A stretch of 52,944 nt of DNA from Bacteroidales bacterium (GCA_024398105.1 JAKSJP010000017.1:1-52944), one strand, 5' to 3'. Shown: positions 8,628-18,231, numbered from the stretch's first letter. Notes: generated from the letters alone by a model not told the origin. Numbers and translations: made by a program.

Positions 8628-10382
8628 CTATAGCAGACCGTCTGGGGTTACGACCCCGGACAGGACGATGTCATGGGATTCGACCGGTACGGTATCAATT
8701 ACCTGCCAGCTGAATCCCATTCCTATTACAGGACAGTCAAGCAGTGGGAGAAGGCGGTCATAGAAACCTTTTCCTCTTCCGAGTCTATGGTACCCTGCAT
8801 CGAACGCCACGCCTGGGATCAGGGCCAGCTGTACCTCCGACGGGTCTACGGTCGGGCAGTCCTCCGATGGCTCCATTATGCCTTTGTATCCGGCGGTCAG
8901 CCTGTCCTCGGAGTACTCCTTGAGGACCAGGTCCTCGCCTACGATGACAGGCAGCACCAGGCGCTTTCCGCTTTGGGCAAGCAGCAGGGAAGTGTCGACT
9001 TCGCCCTTGATTGAATGGTATAGAAGAACAGTGTCAGCATTCTGCCACTGAGGAAGTTGCATGATATGCCTTGCGATGGCTTCGGACTCTGCTGCCTGGC
9101 TTTCTGAAGTGCTTTCACGAAGCTCTTTCATCTGCTTTCTGACAGCCTTCTTCTGGGCCGTTACGTCAATAGTGAATTTCTCTCCGTTGGCGAATCCGGT
9201 CCATGCCTTGAGGAGGATCCTGCTCATCCTGTCGTACTCCTCGCGTGTCATTCCCAGCAGCATCGCCGCATCTTTCCAGTCCTCGTAGAAGCCAAGGAGG
9301 AACGGCATCTCTATACAGTGGCAGGAGCCGTATGGATTGCCTTCGGCAGCCCAGGTCATGAAGTACTTTTCAGCATTGATTCCTCTGCTTTTCAGTCTCT
9401 CGACATACTTGTCCACAGGTGCTGAGAACACCGACTTCGTGGCAGCCTTGACGATGGCGTTTCCGAGTCTTGTCCCGAACAGCGGACCGATGATTTTCCT
9501 TACGAAAGGCGAGGCGTCGTCCCTGGTGTATCCGCATACGATACTGATGTCTCCGGAGGCCAGCTTCCATGGTATCCCGGTGACGTCTTCCACAATAGGG
9601 ATGAAGACCGGAGCTGGACTTCCGGAAGAGACTTCCGCCTGGGCATTCAGTATCTCATCGATACTTGCGGTGAACGGGTCTTTTCCTAAAGCTCTCAGGA
9701 ACTTGCGTGTAGTCCTTTCTGCTTTCTTCAAGGATGCTGCCATGCCCAAAGGAGGGCTCTGAAGAATCGCTCTCCTGAATAGTTTCCTGTCGCCGGAAGC
9801 CGCTATCAGAGCCGCCAGGGAGTGAGCTCCTGCGGACTGTCCGAAGACTGTCACTTCCGATGGATTCCCACCATAGTCGGAGATGTTCTCATGTATCCAT
9901 TCCAGAGCAGTTTCCTGATCGCGTAGGCCGAGGTTCGCAATGCCTTTCTCAGGCATCCAGAGATAGCCCAGGGCTCCAAGCCTGTAGGATATCTTGACAA
10001 CGACTACATTGCCCGTCCGTACGAGCCTCTCGGCGCTGTAGCGCTTCTCCTCGCTTCCTCCGGTAAGATATGCTCCACCATGGATCCAGACCATCACGGG
10101 AAGGTCCTTCGCGCTCTCGGGAGAGTAGATCGAGAGACAGAGCCTGTGCTCGTCGATGACGGAACCTTTCTCGGCTCCGATGACGGACGCCAGGCGGCAG
10201 GAAAGCTGCGGACACACGGTACCATAGTCAGTGGCGTCATAGATTCCCTCCCATGAACTGACCTTGACGGCAGGGGAGAATCTCTCGCAACGGGCATAGT
10301 CGATGCCGCGGAATATCCTGATTCCGTTACGTGTCAGACCCTTGATCGGACCGCATGAAGTGTTGAGCAAAGTTTCCTGCAT
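8628..10382 (-). CDS. Type-B carboxylesterase fused to 5-formyltetrahydrofolate cyclo-ligase
   Basis: One uninterrupted 584-residue frame with two unrelated enzymes. Residues 1-400 are a shortened carboxylesterase type B: oxyanion motif HGGAY (101-105), DYGGNPSEVTVFGQSAGA with nucleophile Ser183, and CHCIEMPF with candidate catalytic His355. Residues 405-584 are a complete 5-formyl-THF cyclo-ligase (5,10-methenyl-THF synthetase): basic start QKKAVRKQMKEL, VLLYHSIKGEVDT, and the ATP/folate signature IPGVAFDAGYHRLGRGKGFY (522-541). The cyclo-ligase part has no Met at its natural start, so it cannot readily be made separately. There is no signal peptide, so both activities would be cytoplasmic. 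It is divergent from the SDR at 10461. The two domains are certain; their joint purpose is unknown. Confidence 0.9.
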   Translation of the reverse strand: MQETLLNTSCGPIKGLTRNGIRIFRGIDYARCERFSPAVKVSSWEGIYDATDYGTVCPQLSCRLASVIGAEKGSVIDEHRLCLSIYSPESAKDLPVMVWIHGGAYLTGGSEEKRYSAERLVRTGNVVVVKISYRLGALGYLWMPEKGIANLGLRDQETALEWIHENISDYGGNPSEVTVFGQSAGAHSLAALIAASGDRKLFRRAILQSPPLGMAASLKKAERTTRKFLRALGKDPFTASIDEILNAQAEVSSGSPAPVFIPIVEDVTGIPWKLASGDISIVCGYTRDDASPFVRKIIGPLFGTRLGNAIVKAATKSVFSAPVDKYVERLKSRGINAEKYFMTWAAEGNPYGSCHCIEMPFLLGFYEDWKDAAMLLGMTREEYDRMSRILLKAWTGFANGEKFTIDVTAQKKAVRKQMKELRESTSESQAAESEAIARHIMQLPQWQNADTVLLYHSIKGEVDTSLLLAQSGKRLVLPVIVGEDLVLKEYSEDRLTAGYKGIMEPSEDCPTVDPSEVQLALIPGVAFDAGYHRLGRGKGFYDRLLPLLDCPVIGMGFSWQVIDTVPVESHDIVLSGVVTPDGLL

Positions 10383-10400
10383 ATTGCTAATATAGCAATA
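10382..10400. promoter_or_regulatory. Palindrome between esterase fusion and SDR genes
   Basis: TATTGCTA and TAGCAATA are perfect 8-bp arms around ATA. The element lies directly at the start of the minus-strand fusion gene and about 60 bases before the SDR start, so it could be an operator shared by the divergent pair. No regulator gene is adjacent, so this is a candidate only. Confidence 0.35.
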
Positions 10401-10460
10401 ATTTCGCTAAAAGTTGCATTTTTGGGCAATAACGAGTATCTTAGTGTGTTTTACAAGGAT

Positions 10461-11243
10461 ATGGATTTCAAAGGAAAAAAAGTACTTATCACAGGCGCAA
10501 GTTCCGGCATCGGAGCGGCGCTGGCATCGGAGTTTGCGAGACAGGGTGCTGAACTGATCCTTCTCGCCCGTAACGAGGAAAGGCTCGCGGCTGTCGCAAA
10601 GGACTGCAGCCCGGCCAGGACAAGCGTCTTCACAGTCGACATGGCGTCTCCGGAATCAATCGATTCGTTCGTCCAGGACTTCGAGAAATCGGGTCTTGAC
10701 ATCGATGTCATGGTGCTGAATGCGGGCATCTCCCAGAGGGCTCTGACATTCGAGACGGATATCGCGGTCGACAGGAAACTTATGGAAATCAATTATTTCG
10801 GTCCAGTCTATCTGACCAAGAAGCTTTCTAAGTACATCCTCGGCAAGCCTCAGTTCAACCTTGCCGTGACAACTTCCATCTCTGGACTTTTCGGCTTCCC
10901 GCTCCGCAGCGCCTACTGCGCATCCAAGCATGCGCTCTTCGGATTCTTCGAGACCATCGATGTCGAGAATCCAGGCGTCAAGGTGACTTTCCTTATCCCA
11001 GGCAGGATCAATACCCCTATCAGCAGGAGCGCCGTGCAGGGTGATGGCAGCACACATGCTTCCATGGACCAGGGCCAGGCGAACGGAATGCCTGCGGATG
11101 TCTGTGCAAGGATTGCCGTCAAGGCGATCGCCAGGGGCAGGCACCGTAAGCTGATCGGAGGCAAGGAACTTCTGATGGTCTATATCAGGAAATGGCTTCC
11201 ATTCCTTTTCTTCAGGCTCGCACCTAAGGTGTCAGCAACTTAA
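10461..11243 (+). CDS. Short-chain dehydrogenase/reductase (SDR) family oxidoreductase
   Basis: A 260-residue classical SDR. It has the NAD(P)-binding TGASSGIGAALA motif near residues 9-20, an NAG motif (VLNAGISQRA), TSISGLFGFPLRSAYCASKHAL (catalytic Ser, Tyr and Lys), and PGRINTPIS after the active site. Resembles the DHRS7-like or short-chain reductases acting on lipophilic substrates; substrate unknown. The frame extends upstream to a TTG, but the ATG giving MDFKGKKVLITG fits the SDR N-terminus and follows an AAGGAT. A two-domain VOC gene begins 21 bases after its stop, so they are probably cotranscribed. A C-terminal hydrophobic stretch (WLPFLFFRLAP) may touch the membrane. Confidence 0.88.
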   Translation: MDFKGKKVLITGASSGIGAALASEFARQGAELILLARNEERLAAVAKDCSPARTSVFTVDMASPESIDSFVQDFEKSGLDIDVMVLNAGISQRALTFETDIAVDRKLMEINYFGPVYLTKKLSKYILGKPQFNLAVTTSISGLFGFPLRSAYCASKHALFGFFETIDVENPGVKVTFLIPGRINTPISRSAVQGDGSTHASMDQGQANGMPADVCARIAVKAIARGRHRKLIGGKELLMVYIRKWLPFLFFRLAPKVSAT

Positions 11244-11264
11244 TTGATTGAAAATAAATAATTT

Positions 11265-12347
11265 ATGCATATGAAAGAAGATACAGTAGTTTGTGGCGTT
11301 CAGCAGGTGGGCGTTGGCGTCTTTGATGTCGTGGAGGCCTACAACTGGTATATCAAGGCATTCGGCTGCGATATCAAGGTTGTGGATGACTACGGCGTGG
11401 CAGAGCGAATGCTCCCATATACTGGCGGAAAGCCAAGGCCAAGACGTGCGGTCCTCGCAGTCAACCTCAAGGGTGGCGGCGGATTCGAGGTCTGGGAGCC
11501 AAAGGACAACAACATCACTCCTCCAGCAGAGCCGGCGATGCTTGGAGACAAGGGCATCTCGGTCTGCAAGGTGAAGTCTGCCGATGTGGAGAAGGCCTTC
11601 GCGCACTTGAAGACGGTCGAGGGTGCTACCATGGTCACAGACATCCTCCCAAGTCCGTACGGACCTCGCCATTTCTACATTACAGACCCATACGGCAATA
11701 TCTTCGAGATCGTTGAGGACAGCTATGTGTTCGTCGACCTGAAGAACTATGCTACCGGCGGAACCCACGGCGCAGTCATCGGCGTGACCGACATGGACAA
11801 GTCAATGGATTATTACTCAAAGCTTCTCGGATACGACAAGGTCATCTATGACCAGACAGGCGAGTTCGAAGACCTGAAGGCTCTTCCAGGAGGCGAAGGA
11901 CGTTTCCGCAGGGTAGTGCTCGAGCGTTCGTCAAAGCCGGAGGGACCTCTCTCTGAGCTTTTCGGCACATCATGCATCGAGCTTCTCCAGGCTTTCGACC
12001 GCAGTCCCAAGAAGATTTTCGAGGGTCGTCTCTGGGGTGATCCTGGCTTCATCCAGATCTGCTATGACGTACGTAACATGGAGGGCATGCGTGAGAGGAT
12101 CAAGGCTCTCGGCGGCGATTTCATCTGCGACAGCGGTACTGATTTCAAGATGGAGGCTGCGGACGGCCGCTTCACATATGTCGAGGATCCTGACGGAACT
12201 CTCATCGAGCTTGTAGAGACATTCAAGATTCCTATCCTCAAGAAGTGGGGTATCTTCCTCGACCTTGCAAGCAAGGATTCACACAAGCCGCTTCCTAGGC
12301 TTATCACAAAGGCTCTCGGATTCATGCGCGTGAAGAACATTTCATAA
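11265..12347 (+). CDS. Two-domain VOC (glyoxalase/dioxygenase fold) protein
   Basis: A 360-residue protein of two tandem vicinal-oxygen-chelate domains. The first (about 10-150) runs from VGVFDVVEAYNWYIKAFG to FYITDPYGNIFEIVED. The second (about 165-325) runs from GVTDMDKSMDYYSKLLGYDK to FTYVEDPDGTLIELVETFK. The paired DPxGxxxEIVE endings carry the usual metal-ligand glutamates. VOC proteins include glyoxalase I, ring-cleaving dioxygenases, epimerases and antibiotic-binding proteins; the sequence does not tell which. No signal peptide. It is followed 19 bases later by the EF-hand membrane protein gene and preceded by an SDR, suggesting one transcript. Confidence 0.85.
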   Translation: MHMKEDTVVCGVQQVGVGVFDVVEAYNWYIKAFGCDIKVVDDYGVAERMLPYTGGKPRPRRAVLAVNLKGGGGFEVWEPKDNNITPPAEPAMLGDKGISVCKVKSADVEKAFAHLKTVEGATMVTDILPSPYGPRHFYITDPYGNIFEIVEDSYVFVDLKNYATGGTHGAVIGVTDMDKSMDYYSKLLGYDKVIYDQTGEFEDLKALPGGEGRFRRVVLERSSKPEGPLSELFGTSCIELLQAFDRSPKKIFEGRLWGDPGFIQICYDVRNMEGMRERIKALGGDFICDSGTDFKMEAADGRFTYVEDPDGTLIELVETFKIPILKKWGIFLDLASKDSHKPLPRLITKALGFMRVKNIS

Positions 12348-12366
12348 TCGGAAAAACAATATACTT

Positions 12367-14625
12367 ATGGAAAAGAATACTTACAATTGGAAATTCAAGT
12401 CAATCGGTGGAACAAGCCGAGTTGACATCTCATGCGGAGAGGACATCAAGCATCTCGGCGAACTTGACCAGAAGCTCTGGACAGTGCTCAGCTGCCCGAC
12501 TACAGGCCTTGAGTTCGACCAGAAGACTCTCGAGATCATCGACAAGGACAAGGACGGCAAGATCCGCGTAGGCGAGATCGTCGCTGCCGCTGAATATCTT
12601 ACATCTGCAGTGAAGGACGCAGACCTTCTCCTCAAGGGTGAGGATACCATCGCTCTTTCTCAGTTCAACGAGGGGAGCGAGACAGGAAAGAAGCTCCATG
12701 ATTCTGCAAAGCAGATCCTTGCGAACCTCGGTCTTGACAAGGACAGCATCTCGCTTGCAGAAAGCGGTGATTCTGTAGCTATCTTCGCAAATTCAAGATT
12801 CAATGGCGACGGTGTGATCACACCTGCATCTACCGATGACGAGGCTCTCAAGGCTGTCATCGAGGCTGCTGTCGCTGCTACCGGAGGCGTCGCAGACAGA
12901 AGCGGTGTCCAGGGTGTCAATGCAGACCAGATCGAGGCTTTCTATGCTGCATGTGCTGACTATTCTGCATGGTGCGCTGCAAAGTCTGCCGAGGGTGTCC
13001 TTCCATACGGTGACAACACTGAGGCTGCCCTTGCTGCAGTCGAGGCTGTCAAGGACAAGATCGCGGACTACTTCATGCGCTGCAAGCTTTCTGTATTCGA
13101 TGAGGAGACTATCGCTGCTCTCGACGTACAGGTTGCAAAGGTAAGTGAGATCAGTGCCAACAACCTCTCTGCCTGCACAGAAGAGATCGCTTCATATCCT
13201 CTTGCACGTATCAACGGCTCGTCAGAGCTTCCTCTCGATGGAATCAACCCTGCATGGCAGGCTGCAATCGCTTCTGTGAAGTCTCTCGTACTTGATGTGG
13301 ACTATCCTGAGGCAAAGGCAATCACCGAGGAGCAGTGGAACGCGGTAGTCGCCAAGTTCGCTGCATATTCAGCATGGAAGGGCGCAAAGGCCGGTTCATG
13401 CGTAGAGGCTCTCGGTCTCGAGAAGATCGACGAGATCCTCAAGGCAGATGCCAAGGCAGCTCTCCTCGCTCTCGTGGACCAGGACAAGGCTCTTGAGTCA
13501 GAGGCAAACAGCATCGATGAGGTCGACAGGTTCATCCGTCTCTACAAGAACTTCTACGGTCTTCTCAGGAACTACGTCACCATGGACGATTTCTATGACA
13601 AGGACTGTACGGCGATCTTCCAGGCCGGTAAGCTCTATCTCGACCAGAGATGTCTCGATCTCTGTATCAAGGTCGCTGACATGGGCAAGCACGGTGACAT
13701 GGCAGGTCTCAGCGGAATGTTCATCATCTACTGCAACTGCGTATCGAAGTCTACTGGCAAGTCAATGACCATCGCCGCTGTCCTCACAGAGGGCCGCGTA
13801 GACAACCTCCGAGTAGGAACAAACGCAATCTTCTACGACCGTGACGGTGTCGACTATGACGCAACAGTCACAAAGATCGTCGACAATCCAGTCAGCGTAC
13901 GCCAGGCATTCCTTGCTCCTTATAAGAAGTTCGGAAGGACAATCTCAGAGAGAATCAACAAGTCTGTAGCTGAGAAGGAAGCCAAGTCAATGAGCAGCAT
14001 CACCGATAAGGCAAACGCAGTCCAGATCCCTACAGCTCCGGCAGAGGGCGAGGCTGCTGCACCGGCTGCTCCTAAGGCACCGTTCGACATCGCTAAGTTC
14101 GCCGGTATCTTTGCAGCCTTCGGCATGGCATTAGGCATGATCGGTACAGCTTTGATGTCGATCATCAACCCTGTCAAGAACGTATTCATCCTTCTTGCAG
14201 TTGTTGTCGTAGCTATCTCCGGACCGTCTGTAATCATGGCATGGATGAAGCTTCGCAAGCGTAATCTTGCTCCTGTCCTCAATGCGAACGGCTGGGCAGT
14301 CAACGCTCACATCCTTGTCAACGTAGCATTCGGCTCATACTTCACACAGCTCGCCAAGTTCCCTGCACTCGAGTCAGTCGATCCAAAGCTCGCCTCAAAG
14401 AGACGTTGGAGAAGATTCAGGAACTTCGTACTTCTTCTTGCAGTCCTCTGTGGTGTCGGTTTCTACTGCTACAAGCTCCGCGAGAAGAGAATCGCAGCTG
14501 AGGCAGAGAGAGCAGCATTCGTTGCTGATTCAATCGCAAGGGCTGAGGCAGACGCTGCAGCATTGCTCCAGGTAGTAGACGAGGCTCCAGCTGAGACTCC
14601 GGCTTCTGAAGCAGAAAGCGAATAA
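12367..14625 (+). CDS. Large membrane protein with EF-hand, function unknown
   Basis: A 752-residue protein I do not recognise beyond its visible parts. An N-terminal segment contains a perfect EF-hand loop, Asp59-Lys-Asp61-Lys-Asp63-Gly64-Lys-Ile66 to Glu70, and a second, degenerate loop near 146-152 (FNGDGVI). A long Ala-rich helical region with recurring YSAW/AAK motifs follows (about 160-400), then a mixed domain with YNF/DRDGVDYD (about 405-530) and a Pro/Ala linker (IPTAPAEGEAAAPAAP). Three hydrophobic segments lie around 575-605, 608-628 and 690-710, and the tail is acidic and Ala/Glu rich. There is no signal peptide, so most of the protein should be cytoplasmic. Its stop codon overlaps the start of the next gene (TAATG), implying translational coupling. 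Confidence 0.75.
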   Translation: MEKNTYNWKFKSIGGTSRVDISCGEDIKHLGELDQKLWTVLSCPTTGLEFDQKTLEIIDKDKDGKIRVGEIVAAAEYLTSAVKDADLLLKGEDTIALSQFNEGSETGKKLHDSAKQILANLGLDKDSISLAESGDSVAIFANSRFNGDGVITPASTDDEALKAVIEAAVAATGGVADRSGVQGVNADQIEAFYAACADYSAWCAAKSAEGVLPYGDNTEAALAAVEAVKDKIADYFMRCKLSVFDEETIAALDVQVAKVSEISANNLSACTEEIASYPLARINGSSELPLDGINPAWQAAIASVKSLVLDVDYPEAKAITEEQWNAVVAKFAAYSAWKGAKAGSCVEALGLEKIDEILKADAKAALLALVDQDKALESEANSIDEVDRFIRLYKNFYGLLRNYVTMDDFYDKDCTAIFQAGKLYLDQRCLDLCIKVADMGKHGDMAGLSGMFIIYCNCVSKSTGKSMTIAAVLTEGRVDNLRVGTNAIFYDRDGVDYDATVTKIVDNPVSVRQAFLAPYKKFGRTISERINKSVAEKEAKSMSSITDKANAVQIPTAPAEGEAAAPAAPKAPFDIAKFAGIFAAFGMALGMIGTALMSIINPVKNVFILLAVVVVAISGPSVIMAWMKLRKRNLAPVLNANGWAVNAHILVNVAFGSYFTQLAKFPALESVDPKLASKRRWRRFRNFVLLLAVLCGVGFYCYKLREKRIAAEAERAAFVADSIARAEADAAALLQVVDEAPAETPASEAESE

Positions 14626-15629
14626 TGAAAAAGACCTTAATAGCAATAATTGCCTTGGCATCCGTCTCTGTCATGAGTCTGGATGCCCAGACAGTCATTC
14701 CGCTCCATTCTCAGCCTGACGGCAAGTATATGGTCGATGCCACCGTCAACGGCGTAGGTGTCAAGACCTATTATGCAGAGGAGAACTGGTTCGCCAGCAT
14801 GTCATCTACGACATATCTCTTCCTCTATGAGAACGGCTATATTGCCGATGCCGATGTCAGGGGAATGACAGTGGTGAAGATGCCTGACGGCTCCAGCACC
14901 AAGGCCGGATCTTTCGTCATCAGGAACCTCCGTCTGGGCAATCTTATCGTCCAGGACCTTCCGGCATTCGTGATTGCCAAGCAGAATGTGCCGCTCATCA
15001 TCGGCAACTCTGCGTTTGACATCTTCGGCGATGTCCATGTGGAAGACGAGAAACTCTATATCGAAGACGGCATCGAGCTCGCTGAGGATGAGGCATTCAC
15101 CCTCATGACATATCGCGACAGCCTCAAGCGCGCACTTCAGAAGCACATCGAGGCAAAAGAGTACGAGGCCGCTGCCGACTGCTTTACTGAAATTTCTCAG
15201 AATGAGCCACTTACCATGTTCGAGAAATATCAGCAGATCATGGTGTCGCATATCCTCGACCGTGATGAGGAGACCCTTGCGTACTCACTTGATTGGCTTG
15301 CCGAGAACGAAGGCAAGTCCGACAATCTCGAGTATTGGGTCCATGCTGCCATGGGCGACGTCTATGCCGTAGCCAAGGACAGTGCGAATGCGATCGCCTG
15401 CTATGAGAGAGCTGTCAATGTCTATTACAGGATGTTCAATACGACCGAGGCCGGAATCCGCAGGAGTCCGTTCACTGACGAGTCTCTCGGTAACACCCTC
15501 TATTCTTTAGGCGTCCAGTACGCCGCTCAGAAGAACCTGAAGCAGGCAGAGAAGTGCTGCTCACTCGCAGCGAAGTGCGGAAATGCCGACGCCAAGGCAT
15601 TCTGCGACAAGTATCGCGTCCGTTACTAG
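14625..15629 (+). CDS. Periplasmic protein with degenerate retropepsin-like domain and C-terminal helical repeats
   Basis: A 334-residue exported protein with a signal peptide (MKKTLIAIIALASVSVMSLDAQ). Residues about 25-150 follow the layout of clan AA retropepsin-like domains: a strand GKYMVDATVNGVGVKTYYAEE, then a MPDGSSTKAGSFVIRNLRLGN segment, then VPLIIGNSAFDIFG in place of the usual LLGxSFLxRF, ending with VHVEDEKLYI. The catalytic DTGAS position reads YAEENWFAS, so the active-site Asp is missing. The C-terminal half (from YRDSLKRALQKHIEAKEYEAAADCF) resembles Sel1/TPR helical repeats. Coupled by TAATG to the preceding EF-hand membrane protein. I call it a pseudoprotease-like binding protein with moderate confidence. 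Confidence 0.6.
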   Translation: MKKTLIAIIALASVSVMSLDAQTVIPLHSQPDGKYMVDATVNGVGVKTYYAEENWFASMSSTTYLFLYENGYIADADVRGMTVVKMPDGSSTKAGSFVIRNLRLGNLIVQDLPAFVIAKQNVPLIIGNSAFDIFGDVHVEDEKLYIEDGIELAEDEAFTLMTYRDSLKRALQKHIEAKEYEAAADCFTEISQNEPLTMFEKYQQIMVSHILDRDEETLAYSLDWLAENEGKSDNLEYWVHAAMGDVYAVAKDSANAIACYERAVNVYYRMFNTTEAGIRRSPFTDESLGNTLYSLGVQYAAQKNLKQAEKCCSLAAKCGNADAKAFCDKYRVRY

Positions 15630-15639
15630 CTGACTGGTT

Positions 15640-16551
15640 TTGAAACAGGCATTTATCAAACTGCATACAGCTGTCCTGCTCGCCGGCCTGACTGGCGTGC
15701 TGGGCAAGCTGATATCCCTGCAGGCCTATGCCCTGACCTGGTACCGGCTTATATTTGCGTCGATGCTCATAGTGCTCGTGACCTTGGTCCGCAGGCGCCG
15801 GACGGCCGCAAAGGAGGGGACAGGGGATCATGGTACCATGATCCGACGTCCGTTGCGCGATTCGTTGATGATGTGCGGAGTCGGCTTCATACTTGGCATC
15901 CATTGGGTGTTCTTCTACGCCAGCATCCATGCATCCAACGTGTCGATCGGAGTCCTTTGCTACGCGCTTGTCGGCTTCTATACGGCATTCCTCGACCCGA
16001 TTGTCAACAGGAGAAAGATCCGGGTCACCGAGATCCTGCTCAGCCTCCTGACTCTTTCGGGCATCCTTCTGATCTTCGGCTTTGATTCGAGATACAGGCT
16101 CGGAATCGGGCTTGGCTTCATCTCATCCCTGCTTGCCGCGCTCTTTACCGTCAGCAGCAAGAAAGTCATCACGAAGACAGGATGCGATTCAGAGACCATG
16201 AACCTGCATCAGATAATAGGTGGAGCGATCGGACTGACCATTTTCCTGCCATTGATGCTGAAGATGGACCCTTCTATGGGCATGAGGCCGTCGGGAATGG
16301 ATATCATCTATCTTTTCGTGCTGGCGTTCCTGTGTACTGTCGTGCAGTACGATTTCCAGATCAAGGCATTGCAGAAGATTTCTGCTTTCACCGTCAATCT
16401 GACGTACAATCTTGAACCTATCTACTCGATTGCGATAGCGATGCTGTTCCTTGGGGAGGCCACTCAGCTGAACTTCTCCTTCTATCTAGGTCTGATACTG
16501 ATTTTCAGCGCAGTAGCCTTGCAGACGCTGAGTCAATATAGAAACAACTAG
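15640..16551 (+). CDS. EamA/DMT family transporter
   Basis: A 303-residue inner-membrane protein with about ten hydrophobic segments in two EamA repeats, of the drug/metabolite transporter superfamily (likely metabolite export; substrate unknown). The start is a TTG, chosen because the first transmembrane helix ([19 protein letters not shown]) begins right after it and the first in-frame ATG would delete helices 1 and 2. Oddity: the cytoplasmic loop after helix 2 ([21 protein letters not shown]) is encoded partly by the perfect 18-bp palindrome at 15826-15843. Ten bases after the previous stop. Its TAG stop shares CTAG with the convergent fhs stop, leaving no room for a terminator between them. 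Confidence 0.85.
   Translation: MKQAFIKLHTAVLLAGLTGVLGKLISLQAYALTWYRLIFASMLIVLVTLVRRRRTAAKEGTGDHGTMIRRPLRDSLMMCGVGFILGIHWVFFYASIHASNVSIGVLCYALVGFYTAFLDPIVNRRKIRVTEILLSLLTLSGILLIFGFDSRYRLGIGLGFISSLLAALFTVSSKKVITKTGCDSETMNLHQIIGGAIGLTIFLPLMLKMDPSMGMRPSGMDIIYLFVLAFLCTVVQYDFQIKALQKISAFTVNLTYNLEPIYSIAIAMLFLGEATQLNFSFYLGLILIFSAVALQTLSQYRNN
15826..15843. repeat. Perfect 18-bp palindrome containing two ATGGTACC motifs
   Basis: GATCATGGTACCATGATC is self-complementary over its full length. It is the only site in the window where the iterated motif ATGGTACC is present on both strands around one GGTACC core. It lies in the variable cytoplasmic loop of the EamA transporter gene and encodes the residues HGTM. 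Confidence 0.85.
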
Positions 16552-18215
16552 CTCAGACCTTCTATCTCGCCGTTGACGATGTCGATCTTCTCTGCCTGAG
16601 GGTGGAGAGGAAGGCCTGGCATACGCATGATCTCGCCTGCAATGGCGACGACCATCTCGGCTCCTGTGTTGATCACGAGGTCGCGGATAGTGAAGTTGAA
16701 TCCTTCAGGAACGCCGTAGAGGCTTGCGTTGTCGGAGAATGAGAACTGGGTCTTCGCGATGCAGACAGGGAAGTTGCTGCATCCGAGAGCTTCTGCTCTC
16801 TCGATCATCTTGAGCGCTGCCTTCTGGAATGTGACCTTGCCTGCTCCGTAGTAGTTGAGGGCGACCTTCTCGATCTTTGTCCTGATAGAGTCCTCGTCGT
16901 CGTAGAGGTACTGGAGAGGCTTTGAAGGGTTTTCGTCTATAGTCTTGACCACGAGATTCGCAAGGTCTACAGCACCGCTTCCGCCTTCGCAGAATGCGTT
17001 GTTCTCAGCAAAACCTACTCCGAGCTCTGCGCAGTGCTGAGCCACGAGGTTCATTTCCTCGTCTGTGTCGAAGTAGAACCTGTTGAAGCATACTACTACG
17101 GTCTGGCCGAATTTCTGGAGGTTTGCGATATGTCTGTCAAGGTTCTTGAAGCCCTCGATGAGACCTTCCTTGTTCGGCTCCTTGATCTTGTCCTGAGGTA
17201 CGCCGCCGTGCATCTTGAGACCCTGTGTAGTCGCTACGAGGATTGTGAGCGATGGCTGGAGACCGCTCTTGCGGCACTTGATGTCAAGGAATTTCTCTGC
17301 ACCGAGGTCTGCACCGAAGCCGGCCTCTGTGATGCAGTAGTCACCGTATGTGAGCGCGGTCTTTGTCGCGATGATGGTGTTGCAACCGTGGGCGATGTTC
17401 GCGAACGGACCACCATGGACAAAAGCCGGTGTGTTTTCTGTGGTCTGTACGAGGTTAGGGTTGATCGCATCGCGCAGGAGCACGCAGATCGCGCCTGCCA
17501 CGCCCATGTCCTTCACATAGAAAGGAGTTCCGTCGAACTGGATTCCGAGAAGGATGTTCTCGATTCTTCTGCGGAGGTCTTCCTCGTCCTTTGAAAGGCA
17601 GAGGATTGCCATGATCTCTGAAGCAGGGGTGATGTCGAAGCCGCTTTCACCTGTCACGCCGTTGGTCTTTGCTCCGAGGCCTGTGATGATCTGGCGGAGA
17701 TTGCGGTCGTTCACGTCAAGCACTCTCTTCCAGAGGACTTCCTTGAGTCCGAAGCCTTCCTCGCGGTGCTGATAGATGTAGTTGTCCATCAGGGCGGCGA
17801 TCATGTTGTGGGCCGATGTGATGGCGTGGAAGTCACCGGTGAAATGGAGGTTGATCTTCTCCATAGGAAGCACCTGGGCGTATCCGCCGCCTGCAGCACC
17901 ACCCTTCATTCCGAAACATGGTCCGAGAGAAGGCTCGCGGAGTGCGAGTACCGCGCTCTTGCCGATCTTGTTGAGACCAAGTGCGAGACCGATGCTGACG
18001 GTCGTCTTTCCGATTCCTGCCTTGGTAGGGGTGATGGCAGTCACGAGAATAAGCTTGTGGTTCTTTAACTTCTCCTCGTCAATGTTAGTGTAAGGTATCT
18101 TCGCAATATACTTTCCGTATGGTTCAAGTGAGTCTTCTGTGATGCCGATGCTGGCTGCGACCTCCTTGATGGGAAGAAGTGTTGATTCCCTTGCAATCTC
18201 GATGTCTGTCTTCAT
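16548..18215 (-). CDS. fhs: Formate--tetrahydrofolate ligase
   Basis: Makes 10-formyl-THF from formate, THF and ATP in the cytoplasm, feeding purine synthesis and one-carbon metabolism. The 555-residue protein matches the usual 555-560 length. It has the nucleotide-binding loop [11 protein letters not shown] (62-72), [46 protein letters not shown], the [14 protein letters not shown] motif and the C-terminal [10 protein letters not shown]. It is transcribed divergently from the META lipoprotein gene. A folate-linked partner, the cyclo-ligase domain at 8628-10382, is in the same window. Confidence 0.97.
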   Translation of the reverse strand: MKTDIEIARESTLLPIKEVAASIGITEDSLEPYGKYIAKIPYTNIDEEKLKNHKLILVTAITPTKAGIGKTTVSIGLALGLNKIGKSAVLALREPSLGPCFGMKGGAAGGGYAQVLPMEKINLHFTGDFHAITSAHNMIAALMDNYIYQHREEGFGLKEVLWKRVLDVNDRNLRQIITGLGAKTNGVTGESGFDITPASEIMAILCLSKDEEDLRRRIENILLGIQFDGTPFYVKDMGVAGAICVLLRDAINPNLVQTTENTPAFVHGGPFANIAHGCNTIIATKTALTYGDYCITEAGFGADLGAEKFLDIKCRKSGLQPSLTILVATTQGLKMHGGVPQDKIKEPNKEGLIEGFKNLDRHIANLQKFGQTVVVCFNRFYFDTDEEMNLVAQHCAELGVGFAENNAFCEGGSGAVDLANLVVKTIDENPSKPLQYLYDDEDSIRTKIEKVALNYYGAGKVTFQKAALKMIERAEALGCSNFPVCIAKTQFSFSDNASLYGVPEGFNFTIRDLVINTGAEMVVAIAGEIMRMPGLPLHPQAEKIDIVNGEIEGLS

Positions 18216-18231
18216 GTTATTTGGCGTGGTG

